From Thermoactinospora rubra (GTDB lineage Bacteria > Actinomycetota > Actinomycetes > Streptosporangiales > Streptosporangiaceae), in NCBI RefSeq assembly GCF_002093975.1, contig NZ_KZ084324.1, positions 390,755 to 454,754 of the forward strand: 64,000 bases of DNA, in the 5' to 3' direction. The notes under the pieces were generated by a model. It saw only the letters and a program-made list of their open reading frames with translations. It was not told the origin of the DNA and did no database searches. Positions 1 to 7,657 of this stretch are shown piece by piece (the stretch's first letter is position 1; the number at the start of each line of letters is the position of its first letter). The position numbers and the translations under genes were made by a program.

Positions 1-1
1 G

Positions 2-115
2 ATGAACGAGCAGCGGCCGTCCGGCGGGAAGACGCTGGCCCTCATCCTCCTGACGATGCTGGCGATCCTGGCCGTGATCGCGGCGTTGGCCATCTGGGCG
101 TCCAATGGAGGGTGA
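2..115 (+). CDS. Small single-pass membrane peptide (37 aa), unknown function
   Basis: An ATG-started frame encodes a 37-residue peptide: a short polar N-terminus (MNEQRPSGK) followed by one hydrophobic stretch of about 22 residues that would span the membrane once, ending SNGG. The stop overlaps the upstream edge of the next gene, and the last codons supply the GGAGG ribosome-binding site of the phosphatase gene, so the two are probably co-transcribed. Only one base of upstream sequence is available, so neither the start nor a longer form can be tested. No family is recognised. Confidence 0.5.
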   Translation: MNEQRPSGGKTLALILLTMLAILAVIAALAIWASNGG

Positions 116-116
116 G

Positions 117-584
117 GTGCGCAGGCTGATCCTGCTGCGGCACGCCAAGGCCGCGCACGTGCTGGGGCTGGCCGACCGCGAACGCCCGCTGACCGGCCGG
201 GGCGAGCGCGACGCGCGGCGGGCGGGCGAGGAGTTGCGCGCGCGGGGGCTGAATCCCGACCTGGTACTCAGCTCGCCGAGCGTCCGCACCCGCCGTACGG
301 CGGAGCTGGCCTTCCCCGGCGCCGAGATCGGCTTCGAGCGCGAGATCTACGAGGCCGACCCCGAGGACCTGCTCGACGTCGTGCGCCGGACCGGCGAGGA
401 GGTGTCGACGCTCGTGCTGTGCGGGCACAACCCCGCGATCGAGCAGCTGGCGGGCGGCGACCACATGCGGCCGGGGGCGTTCGCGGTGTTCGAGGTCGGC
501 TCGACGTGGGCGCAGCTGTGGCCGGAGGACGCCAGGCTGGTGGCCCGGTGGGATCCCAAGGAGGACGCGCCCGGCTGGGGCTGA
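117..584 (+). CDS. SixA-type histidine phosphatase family protein
   Basis: A 155-residue phosphohistidine/phosphoglycerate-mutase-fold phosphatase. The N-terminal LILLRHAKA holds the RHxK-type catalytic motif in which His is phosphorylated, and VLCGHNP in the C-terminal half carries the second active-site His. Length fits the short SixA branch, which removes phosphate from phosphohistidine in other bacteria; the substrate here is unknown. I chose the GTG at 117 rather than the ATG at 105 because GGAGG sits five bases upstream of the GTG and the product then begins VRRLILLRHAKA as in homologues. The upstream membrane-peptide gene abuts it; serB lies tail-to-tail four bases downstream. Confidence 0.85.
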   Translation: MRRLILLRHAKAAHVLGLADRERPLTGRGERDARRAGEELRARGLNPDLVLSSPSVRTRRTAELAFPGAEIGFEREIYEADPEDLLDVVRRTGEEVSTLVLCGHNPAIEQLAGGDHMRPGAFAVFEVGSTWAQLWPEDARLVARWDPKEDAPGWG

Positions 585-588
585 CCGG

Positions 589-1803
589 TCAGGTGGCCAG
601 GTCGTCCTCGGCGTCGGCCGCCTCGATCTCGTCGCGGGAGATGCCCAGCAGGTAGAGGATCGAGTCGAGATAGGGCGTGTTGACCGCGGTGTCGGCGGCC
701 TGCCGCACCACGGGCTTGGCGTTGAAGGCGATGCCCAGCCCGGCGGCGGCGATCATGTCGAGGTCGTTGGCGCCGTCGCCGATGGCCACCGTCTGGCTGA
801 TGGGGATGCCGGCTTCGCGGGCGAAGCGCTCCAGGGCCCTGGCCTTGCCGGGCCGGTCGACGATCTCGCCGACGACCCTGCCCGTCAGCCGGCCGTCGAC
901 GACCTCCAGCACGTTGGCCGCGGAGTAGTCGATGCCCAGCTCCTCGACCAGGCCGTCGGTGATCTGGGTGAAGCCGCCGCTGACGATCGCGAACTTGTAG
1001 TCCAGCCGCTTGAGCGTCCGCACCAGCGTGCGGGCGCCCGGGGTGAGCGCGACCTCGCGGCGCACCTTGTCGAACACCTCGGCCGACAGGCCCTCCAGCA
1101 GCGCGACCCGGCGGCGCAGCGACTCGGCGAAGTCGAGCTCGCCGCGCATGGCCGCCTCGGTGACCCGGGCGACCTCGTCCAGGCAGCCGGCGTGGGCCGC
1201 GAGCAGCTCGATGACCTCGCCCTGGATGAGCGTGGAGTCGACGTCCATGACGATGAGGCGCTTGGCCCGGCGTGACAGGCCGGTGCGCTGGACGGCCACG
1301 TCGACCTGCAGCGCGGCGGCCTCCTCGGCCAGTTCCACCCGCAGCGCGTCGGGGTCGGCGCCGGAGACCGACAGCTCGATGCAGGTCACCGGCCACTGCG
1401 CGAGGCGCTCGATGCGGTCGATGTTGGCGCCCGCGGCGGCGATGCGCCCGGCGATCCCGGCGATGGCGGCCGGGTGCAGGGTCTGGCCCAGCACGCTCAC
1501 CGACAGGCGGCCGCGGCGGCGCTTCTCCTTGGTCTGCGAGCTCGTGGACAGCTCCACCTCCAGGCCCAGGTCCTCGGCCACCTGCTCGACGGCGGTCCAC
1601 AGGGCTCCGAGCGTGCTGCCCGTGCCGGTCGGCGGGCCGCCGGCGTAGGCCACCAGCACGCCGAGCGTGAGCCGGCCGCGGATGACGACCTGCTCGATGT
1701 CGGCGACGGTCACGGGGAAGGCGGACAGGACGGCGAAGAGCCGCGAGGTGACACCCGGCCGGTCGGGGCCGGTGAGCGTGATCAGGAGCGTTCGCTGGTC
1801 CAC
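589..1803 (-). CDS. serB: Phosphoserine phosphatase with tandem ACT domains
   Basis: Catalyses the last step of serine synthesis, phosphoserine to serine. The 404-residue protein has two N-terminal ACT-like domains (about residues 5-80 and 98-170; TGPDRPGV marks the first), as in actinobacterial SerB, where ACT domains bind serine. The HAD phosphatase domain follows, with the nucleophile motif VMDVDSTL (Asp187 and Asp189), SGGFTQ as motif II and GDGANDLDM as the metal-binding motif. All catalytic residues are present. Start is a GTG. A TAGCGT hexamer ends eight bases upstream, so the transcript may have little or no leader. Confidence 0.95.
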   Translation of the reverse strand: MDQRTLLITLTGPDRPGVTSRLFAVLSAFPVTVADIEQVVIRGRLTLGVLVAYAGGPPTGTGSTLGALWTAVEQVAEDLGLEVELSTSSQTKEKRRRGRLSVSVLGQTLHPAAIAGIAGRIAAAGANIDRIERLAQWPVTCIELSVSGADPDALRVELAEEAAALQVDVAVQRTGLSRRAKRLIVMDVDSTLIQGEVIELLAAHAGCLDEVARVTEAAMRGELDFAESLRRRVALLEGLSAEVFDKVRREVALTPGARTLVRTLKRLDYKFAIVSGGFTQITDGLVEELGIDYSAANVLEVVDGRLTGRVVGEIVDRPGKARALERFAREAGIPISQTVAIGDGANDLDMIAAAGLGIAFNAKPVVRQAADTAVNTPYLDSILYLLGISRDEIEAADAEDDLAT

Positions 1804-1907
1804 ATCGTGTCACGCTACTGGGCTGGGCGGCGTGGTCGCGCACGAGGTTCATCATTCGGACGCATGAGCGCAGGGTTGCGGATACCGGCGCCTGCGTTCA
1901 TGGGAGC

Positions 1908-2591
1908 ATGTCGCGCTACACCGTCGGCCTGGCCACCGGCGCAGCCGATCTCCAGGCCGCCCGACGTCTCCGCTACCAGGTCTTCGCCGGCGAGCTCGGC
2001 GCCCGGCTGGACTCGGCCGTGAGCGGGCTCGACGCCGACCGCTTCGACGCCTACTGCGACCACCTGCTCGTCCGCGACGGCGACCAGGTGGTGGGCACCT
2101 ACCGGCTGCTACCGCCCGGCCGCTGCGACCGGCTGTACTCCGAGACCGAGTTCGACCTCGCCCCTCTGGCCGGGATCAGGGGCCGGCTGGTGGAGGCGGG
2201 CCGGTCCTGCGTCCATCCGGAGCACCGCAACGGCACGGTGATCGGGCTGATGTGGGCGGAGATCGCCCGGTACATGGTGGAGGGCGGCCACGCCTGGCTG
2301 GTGGGCTGCTGCTCGGTGCCGGTCGCCGACGCGGGCGACGTGGTCGACCGGGTGCCGCTGGGGCCGGAGCAGTACCGCGTCAAGCCGCTGTTGCCCTGGC
2401 CGGACCTCGGCCTGCCGCGCCGCCGCGACTTCGTGCTGCCCCCGCTGCTGCGCGGCTACCTGCGGCTGGGCGCGTGGGTGTGCGGGCCGCCCGCCTACGA
2501 CCCGGCCTTCGACACCGCCGACTTCCTCGTGCTGCTGTCGATGTCGCGGGTGAACCACCGCTACCTGCGCCACTTCCTGGGGGACCGGTGA
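1908..2591 (+). CDS. OlsB-like GNAT N-acyltransferase
   Basis: A 227-residue acyltransferase of the Acetyltransf_5 group of the GNAT fold, which includes ornithine-acyl-ACP N-acyltransferase OlsB and autoinducer synthases. The opening (ARRLRYQVFAGELGA, then LDADRFDAYCDHLLV) and the core GRSCVHPEHRNGTVI are typical of that family. OlsB puts a 3-hydroxy fatty acid on the amino group of ornithine. The stop codon overlaps the start of a PlsC-type acyltransferase by four bases, the arrangement of olsB-olsA operons, so ornithine-lipid synthesis is the best reading. The amino-acid substrate cannot be read from the sequence; lysine or glutamine lipids are alternatives. Confidence 0.75.
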   Translation: MSRYTVGLATGAADLQAARRLRYQVFAGELGARLDSAVSGLDADRFDAYCDHLLVRDGDQVVGTYRLLPPGRCDRLYSETEFDLAPLAGIRGRLVEAGRSCVHPEHRNGTVIGLMWAEIARYMVEGGHAWLVGCCSVPVADAGDVVDRVPLGPEQYRVKPLLPWPDLGLPRRRDFVLPPLLRGYLRLGAWVCGPPAYDPAFDTADFLVLLSMSRVNHRYLRHFLGDR

Positions 2592-3463
2592 GCCCGTGGT
2601 TTCCCGTCTCCCCCTGCACGCCGTCGGCGTGCGTGGCGCCGCCGGCCGCGGCGGCGCCGTGGTGGCTGCGGGCGCTGCGGCTGCTGGCCCTGGCCGCCGT
2701 GGTGCTGGCCGGCCTGGCGGCCGTCCCCTTCGCGCGAGGGAGGGCCGGGGTCGCGCGGTGGTGGTGCCGGGCGCTGCTGCGCGCCCTGGGCGTGCGGATG
2801 GAGGTACGGCGGGGCTTCGCGGTGTACGGCGGGGCGGGCTCGCCACGCGCGGTCCCCGCGGCCGGGGCGGCGCTGGTCGTCGCCAACCACGTGTCCTGGC
2901 TCGATCCGCTCGTGGTCGCCGCGGCGCTGCCGGCCACGCCGCTCGCCAAGCGCGAGGTCGCGCGCTGGCCGCTGGTGGGGACGCTGGTCAGGGCGGCCGG
3001 GGCGATCCTCATCGACCGGGGTTCGCTGCGCGCGCTGCCGGGCGCGGTGGCCGAGATCGCGGACGCGCTGCGGTCGGGGCGGAGCGTCGCGGCCTTCCCG
3101 GAGGGGACCACGTGGTGCGGCAGGGGAGCGGGCCGCTTCCGCCCGGCGGTCTTCCAGGCGGCGCTGGACGCCGAGACGCCGGTGCGTCCGGTGGCGCTGT
3201 GCTACCGCGAGAACGGCAAGGCCGGCTCGACGGCACCGGCCTACGTGGGCGACGACTCGCTGGCCGCCTCGGTGCTGCGCATCGTCGCGGTGCGCGGGCT
3301 GGTGGTGGAGGTGACCGTGCTGCCGCCGGTCACCGCGGGGGACAGGAGGCGGCTGACCCGGGTGGCCGAGGCCGCCATCTTGTCCATCACCGGGGTCCTG
3401 TCCATCGGCGGCCGGCCGGAACCCCCGCTGCCCCGCCGTACGGCGGGCGCCCCGGCCGCCTGA
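2588..3463 (+). CDS. OlsA/PlsC-like 1-acyl-sn-glycerol-3-phosphate acyltransferase family protein
   Basis: A 291-residue membrane-bound O-acyltransferase. One N-terminal hydrophobic segment (about residues 22-45) is followed by the catalytic HX4D motif in NHVSWLDPL and the second PlsC block FPEGTTW. It starts with a GTG whose GTGA overlaps the stop of the upstream GNAT gene, so translation is coupled. In that context it most likely adds the second acyl chain to lyso-ornithine lipid (OlsA role), although a general lysophosphatidate acyltransferase cannot be excluded. The N-terminus is Pro/Ala-rich before the membrane segment, and the exact start could be a few codons later. Confidence 0.8.
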   Translation: MSPWFPVSPCTPSACVAPPAAAAPWWLRALRLLALAAVVLAGLAAVPFARGRAGVARWWCRALLRALGVRMEVRRGFAVYGGAGSPRAVPAAGAALVVANHVSWLDPLVVAAALPATPLAKREVARWPLVGTLVRAAGAILIDRGSLRALPGAVAEIADALRSGRSVAAFPEGTTWCGRGAGRFRPAVFQAALDAETPVRPVALCYRENGKAGSTAPAYVGDDSLAASVLRIVAVRGLVVEVTVLPPVTAGDRRRLTRVAEAAILSITGVLSIGGRPEPPLPRRTAGAPAA

Positions 3464-3467
3464 CCGC

Positions 3468-3992
3468 CTAGCGGACGATCTTGGTCTTCACCTTCTTGCC
3501 GTAGAACCACACGTCGAAGCCGCCGAGCCGGTCGACCTCCTCCTTGCTGAGGTTCTCCATCCCGGTGGGGATGTCGTAGACGAGCGCGCCGAGCTGCGCG
3601 ACGGCCGTGCCCTTGGTGGACTTCTTCAGCCGGACGTCGATCTCCAGCCAGTCCTCGTGGCCCTTCTTCAGCACCCAGTCGCCCCAGCACCAGAAGCCGC
3701 TGTCGTCCCACTCGCACTTCGTGCCCTTGGGCCCGTCCCAGTAGAGCCGGTCCACGATGCCCTTGGGCAGCTTGCCGCCCAGGAAGTAGTAGTCGGCCAC
3801 GTGCGGGCCGGTGTTCACGGCGGAGATCTCGTAGTGGATCTTGCCGCCGGCCTTGACCTTCTTGGGCGCCTTGATGACGACGTCCATGACGGAGTACGGG
3901 TCGTCGGCCGTGGTCGCCTGCGCGGGAGCCGCGGAGAAGAGCAGGACGCCGCCGAGCACCAGCGCCCCGATCTTGGTGAGTGTGTTGCGCAT
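3468..3992 (-). CDS. Secreted protein of an unnamed family (paralogue of the gene at 7658)
   Basis: The 174-residue product begins MRNTLTKIGALVLGG and has a clear Sec signal peptide with a likely cleavage after APAQA. The mature part resembles a beta-sandwich domain of the DUF11/adhesion type (VVIKAPKKVKAGGKIHYEI) and holds two close cysteines in GPKGTKCEW and GFWCWGDW that could pair outside the cell. About half of its positions match the second copy 4 kb away. The ATG at 3992 was chosen because the signal peptide starts there and CGGAGA lies upstream; the open frame continues further but without a plausible protein. Function unknown; cell-surface or matrix protein is inferred. Confidence 0.8.
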   Translation of the reverse strand: MRNTLTKIGALVLGGVLLFSAAPAQATTADDPYSVMDVVIKAPKKVKAGGKIHYEISAVNTGPHVADYYFLGGKLPKGIVDRLYWDGPKGTKCEWDDSGFWCWGDWVLKKGHEDWLEIDVRLKKSTKGTAVAQLGALVYDIPTGMENLSKEEVDRLGGFDVWFYGKKVKTKIVR

Positions 3993-4087
3993 ACAACGTC
4001 TCCGTGAGGAAGGGGAGAGCGAGGACATCCTGATGAGCCCCCGTAAATGTCGGCTTTTCCTATCACGAAGGTCAAAAGGAAGTAAAC

Positions 4088-5086
4088 CTACTTTCGGAGG
4101 ATCAGATGGGAGTCGCCGAACTCGTGCCACAGGTAGCCCTCGCGCAGCGCCTCCCCATACGCCCGGACAAGCGCTTCCTCGCCCGCTATCGCCGCGAGCA
4201 TCTGCAGGTGGCTGGACCGCGGCTCGTGCAGACCGGTGATCAGTCCGTCCACGAACCGCACTCCCGTCTCCGGCGTGACGACGTGCGTGGTCCATCCCGA
4301 CGGCTTTCCGGTCTCCAGCGCCCGCACCACCGTCGTCCCCACCGCGACGACCCGGCCGCCCGCCTCGCGGGTGAGGCGCACCAGCCTCGCCGTCGTCTCC
4401 GGGACGGAGAACCGCTCGGCGTAGGGCGGCTCGTCCTTCTCGGGCGAGGCCACCCCCGTGTGCAGGGTGATGGGGGCGATGGCCACCCCGGCTGAGACGA
4501 GCGCGGCGACCAGCTCGGGAGTGAACGGCCGGCCCGCGCTGGGCATCTCGGCGCTGCCCGGCACGGTGGCGAAGACCGTCTGGTAGGCCTCCAGCGGCCA
4601 GTCGCGCTCCACGTAGGAGTAGCGGATCGGCACGCCGTACCGCCGCAGGTAGGGCTCCACCTCCCGGTCCAGCACCGCGCGCCACAGCCGGGGCGTGACC
4701 CGCTCGACCAGGCGCAGCGTGGCCCGGCCCGGCAGCGGCAGCCACTCGCCCGGCGCGGCCCCGCCGTACGGCTCGCTGCCCCTGGGGGTACGGCGGCGCA
4801 GCTCCACCAGCCACGAGCCGTCGTCCTGCGCGGTGGAGAAGTGGACGGCCATCCGGTCGAGCCGGATCGCCGCGGGCAGGGTCGCCGAGTTGTTCACCAC
4901 GAGCAGGTCGCCCGGCTCCAGCAGGCGCGGCAGGTCGGAGAAACGGTGGTGGGCGACCGAGGTGCCGCGCGAGACGAGCAGGCGGACCCCGTCCCGCCGC
5001 AGCCCCCTGGCCTCGGGCGGCTCGTGCGCCGACAGCGCGTCCGGCAGCGCGAAGTCGGCGAGGGCGGTCATCGCGGGGGCGGTCAT
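4088..5086 (-). CDS. queA: S-adenosylmethionine:tRNA ribosyltransferase-isomerase family protein (QueA-like)
   Basis: A 332-residue member of the QueA family, which transfers and isomerises the ribosyl of SAM onto 7-aminomethyl-7-deazaguanine in tRNA. Family blocks are DLLVVNNSATLPAA near the N-terminus, EMPSAGRPFT in the middle, ITLHTGVASPEKDEPPY, and the C-terminal HEPRSSHLQML and YLWHEFGDSHLI. Its start ATG overlaps the stop of the SDR gene (ATGA), so the two are one transcript. No other queuosine gene is in the window. Actinobacteria carry this shorter form and its substrate may differ, so the symbol denotes the family. Confidence 0.85.
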   Translation of the reverse strand: MTAPAMTALADFALPDALSAHEPPEARGLRRDGVRLLVSRGTSVAHHRFSDLPRLLEPGDLLVVNNSATLPAAIRLDRMAVHFSTAQDDGSWLVELRRRTPRGSEPYGGAAPGEWLPLPGRATLRLVERVTPRLWRAVLDREVEPYLRRYGVPIRYSYVERDWPLEAYQTVFATVPGSAEMPSAGRPFTPELVAALVSAGVAIAPITLHTGVASPEKDEPPYAERFSVPETTARLVRLTREAGGRVVAVGTTVVRALETGKPSGWTTHVVTPETGVRFVDGLITGLHEPRSSHLQMLAAIAGEEALVRAYGEALREGYLWHEFGDSHLILRK

Positions 5087-5775
5087 TGCAGGCTCACCCG
5101 CCCGCTCGCGGGGCGGCTCGTCACCAGGTCGTGCAGCGTGGCGGCGACCTTCGCCGGGTCGGCCGCGCCCGCGGCCTCCTCGGCGCCCACCGCCTCGGCC
5201 AGCATGCGGGTGTTCATCTCGCCGGGATCCACCCACCAGACGGCCACGTCGGGCTCCTCGGCGGCCAGCACGTTGGACAGCTGCTCCAGCGCGGCCTTGG
5301 TGGCGCCGTAGCCGCCCCAGCCCTCGTAGGCGCCGGTCGCCGCGTCGGAGGTGACGTTGACGATCGCCCCCCGCCGCGCCCGCAACGCGGGCAGGGTGGC
5401 CTGGATGAGCGCCAGCGGCGCGGTCACGTTGGTCTCCAGCAGCGCGCGGAAGGTCTCCAGCGGGTAATCGGCCAGGCGCGGCAACGGCGTCGCGCCGAGC
5501 CCGCCGGCGTTGTTGACCAGCAGGTCCAGCTCGGGTACGGCACGCGCCAGCCGGTCGCGGACGGCCGGGTCGGCGACGTCCCCGGCGATCGCCTCCGCGC
5601 CGAGCTCGTCGGCCGCCCTGCGCAGGTCGTCGGGCCCGCGCGCGTTGAGGACCAGCCGCCATCCCGCGCCCGCCAGCGATCTGGCCAGGGCCAGGCCGAG
5701 TCCGCGGGAGGCTCCGGTGATCAGTGCGGTGTTCTGTACGGTGTTCTGTGGGGCGTTCTGTGCGGGATTCGTCAT
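5083..5775 (-). CDS. Short-chain dehydrogenase/reductase (SDR)
   Basis: A 230-residue classical SDR with the dinucleotide-binding motif ITGASRGLGLALARSL and the structural motif LLVNNAGG. Catalytic Ser sits in IVNVTSDAA and the YxxxK pair in GGYGATKAALEQL, so the active site is complete. The C-terminal part contains a PGEMNTRML motif. The start ATG at 5775 is fixed by TAGCGT ending seven bases upstream, which predicts a leaderless mRNA. It overlaps the queA-like gene by four bases; no substrate can be deduced. Confidence 0.85.
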   Translation of the reverse strand: MTNPAQNAPQNTVQNTALITGASRGLGLALARSLAGAGWRLVLNARGPDDLRRAADELGAEAIAGDVADPAVRDRLARAVPELDLLVNNAGGLGATPLPRLADYPLETFRALLETNVTAPLALIQATLPALRARRGAIVNVTSDAATGAYEGWGGYGATKAALEQLSNVLAAEEPDVAVWWVDPGEMNTRMLAEAVGAEEAAGAADPAKVAATLHDLVTSRPASGRVSLQ

Positions 5776-5782
5776 GCCTTCG

Positions 5783-5788
5783 ACGCTA
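5783..5788 (-). promoter_or_regulatory. -10 element of a predicted leaderless promoter (SDR gene)
   Basis: TAGCGT on the minus strand, ending seven bases before the ATG at 5775, with no ribosome-binding site in between. Confidence 0.55.
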
Positions 5789-5884
5789 GGAACGCCGCGC
5801 CCGCCGCACATCGGGCCCGGGTCCCGCCCGCGTCCAGCCCTTGGACCTAGGTCTTGGGGTGCGGTCTTCCAGGGCGCGGTCTTT

Positions 5885-5890
5885 TAGGGT
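5885..5890 (+). promoter_or_regulatory. -10 element of a predicted leaderless promoter (histidine kinase)
   Basis: TAGGGT ends six bases before the GTG at 5897. The longer in-frame GTG at 5891 directly abuts the hexamer and would lie upstream of the transcription start, so 5897 is preferred. Confidence 0.55.
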
Positions 5891-5896
5891 GTGGTC

Positions 5897-7000
5897 GTGG
5901 AAGACCGCGAGGCGATCCTGCACGCCGTCAGCTCGGCCGTGCTGGCCGTCACCCGCCACCTGTCGGTGCGCGAGGTGCTGCAGGTCATCGTCCGCTCCGC
6001 GCAACGCCTGCTCGACGCCCGCTACGCCGCGCTGGGCGTGCCCGACGACGACGGGTCCTTCGCCGAGTTCGTCGCCGAGGGGCTCACCGACAAGCAGTGG
6101 GAGGCGATCGGGCCGCTGCCGCGCCAGCACGGCATGCTCGGCGTGATGCTGCGCGAGGGGGTCCCGGTGCGCCTGCCGGACCTGCGCAAGGACCCCCGCT
6201 TCGAGTGGTGGCCCAAGGCCCACCCGGTCATCAAGGACTTCCTCGGCGTCCCCATCAAGGACGCCGACCACGTGATCGGCATCATCTTCCTGTCCAACAA
6301 GCGCACCCCCGGCGGCTTCACCGAGGCCGACCAGGACCTGCTGACGCTGTTCGCCGCCCACGCGGCCATCGCGATCACCAATGCCCGCCTCTACGAGCGG
6401 GGACGCGAGCTGGCGATGCTGGAGGAGCGCAACCGGGTGGCGCGCGAGCTGCACGACGCGGTCACCCAGAAGCTGTTCTCGCTGCGGCTCACCGCGCAGG
6501 CGGCGGCCACGCTGCTGCCCAGCGCCCCGGAGAAGGCCGCCGCCGAGCTGGAGCGCGTGCAACGGCTGGCCGGCGAGGCGCTGGCCGAGCTGCGCGCGGT
6601 CATCGTGGAGCTGCGCCCGGCCGAGCTGGACCGCCACGGGCTCGGCGAGACGCTGCGCAAGCACGTCAAGCTGCTGGACCGGCTGCATCCCGCCCGCGTG
6701 GAGTTCGAGGGCGACGAGCTGCCCGAGCTGGACTCCGCGGTGGAGGTGGCGGTGCTGCGGGTGGCCCAGGAGGCGCTGCACAACGCCCTGCGCCACTCGG
6801 GCGCGAGCCTGGTCCGGGTACGGCTGGCGCGCGAGGACGGCAGGCTGGTCCTCGTGGTGCGAGACGACGGAAGCGGCCTGAACGAGACGCAGACGCGGGG
6901 GCTCGGCCTGGTGTCGATGCGGGAGCGGGCGGAATCGGTGGGCGGGACGCTGACCGTGACGTCCGGCGGCGGGACGACGGTTCGCATGGAGGTGCCATGA
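5897..7000 (+). CDS. GAF-domain sensor histidine kinase (NarL/DevS-type)
   Basis: A 367-residue soluble kinase. An N-terminal GAF domain covers about residues 10-165; the HisKA_3 dimerisation helix contains RNRVARELHDAV with phospho-acceptor His near 186; the HATPase_c domain follows (VAQEALHNALRHSG, DDGSGL, GLGLVSMRERAE). There is no membrane segment, so it senses a cytoplasmic signal, as DevS/DosT-like GAF kinases do. No haem or cofactor ligand can be assigned. The stop overlaps the ATG of the response-regulator gene (ATGA), identifying its partner. Start GTG chosen from the -10 spacing. Confidence 0.9.
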   Translation: MEDREAILHAVSSAVLAVTRHLSVREVLQVIVRSAQRLLDARYAALGVPDDDGSFAEFVAEGLTDKQWEAIGPLPRQHGMLGVMLREGVPVRLPDLRKDPRFEWWPKAHPVIKDFLGVPIKDADHVIGIIFLSNKRTPGGFTEADQDLLTLFAAHAAIAITNARLYERGRELAMLEERNRVARELHDAVTQKLFSLRLTAQAAATLLPSAPEKAAAELERVQRLAGEALAELRAVIVELRPAELDRHGLGETLRKHVKLLDRLHPARVEFEGDELPELDSAVEVAVLRVAQEALHNALRHSGASLVRVRLAREDGRLVLVVRDDGSGLNETQTRGLGLVSMRERAESVGGTLTVTSGGGTTVRMEVP

Positions 7001-7653
7001 ACGAGCTTACCGGGCGGACCGATGGCCACAGCGGCATGATCAAGGTGCTGATCGCCGACGACCATCCCGTCGTCCGCCAGGGCCTGCGGACCTTCCTCGA
7101 CCTCCAGGACGACATCGCCGTCGTCGGCGAGGCGGGCGACGGCGAGGAGGCCGTCGAGCTGGCCGGACGGCTGCGGCCCGACGTGCTGCTGCTGGACCTG
7201 AAGATGCCGAGGCTCGACGGGCTGGGCGCGCTGGCCAGGCTCGCCGGCTCGCCGGTGCGGGTCGTCGTGCTGACCTCGGTGAGCGATCCGGCCGACGTGG
7301 GGCCCGCCATGCGGGCGGGCGCGGCCGGCTTCCTCTACAAGGACATCGACCCGGCGGCGCTGGTGCAGGCCGTACGGGCCGTCCACGGGGGGCAGGTGCT
7401 GCTCGCGCCGGAGGCGGCCGAGGCGATGCTGGGCAACGGCCCGGCGGCGCCGCCGAGCCCCGCGCCCCTCACCGAGAGGGAGCGCGAGGTGCTCAGGCTG
7501 ATCGCCGCCGGGCGGTCCAACCGCGAGATCGCCCGCTCGCTGGCCGTGGCGGAGAAGACCGTCAAGACGCACGTGTCGAACGTGCTGATGAAGCTGGGCG
7601 TGCAGGACCGCACCCAGGCCGCGCTGTACGCGGTGCGCAACGGCCTGGCGTGA
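6997..7653 (+). CDS. LuxR/NarL-family response regulator
   Basis: A 218-residue regulator: receiver domain about 14-130 with acidic pair DDHP and phospho-acceptor Asp near 67 (LLLDLKMP), then a C-terminal LuxR-type helix-turn-helix (LTEREREVLRLIAAG, NREIARSLAVAEKTVKTHVS). It is translationally coupled to the upstream GAF histidine kinase and forms a two-component pair with it. An internal ATG at 7036 would give a form starting at MIKVLIADDHP and is equally plausible as the real start. Its targets are unknown; the next gene, reading toward it, encodes a secreted protein. Confidence 0.92.
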   Translation: MNELTGRTDGHSGMIKVLIADDHPVVRQGLRTFLDLQDDIAVVGEAGDGEEAVELAGRLRPDVLLLDLKMPRLDGLGALARLAGSPVRVVVLTSVSDPADVGPAMRAGAAGFLYKDIDPAALVQAVRAVHGGQVLLAPEAAEAMLGNGPAAPPSPAPLTEREREVLRLIAAGRSNREIARSLAVAEKTVKTHVSNVLMKLGVQDRTQAALYAVRNGLA

Positions 7654-7657
7654 TCCG

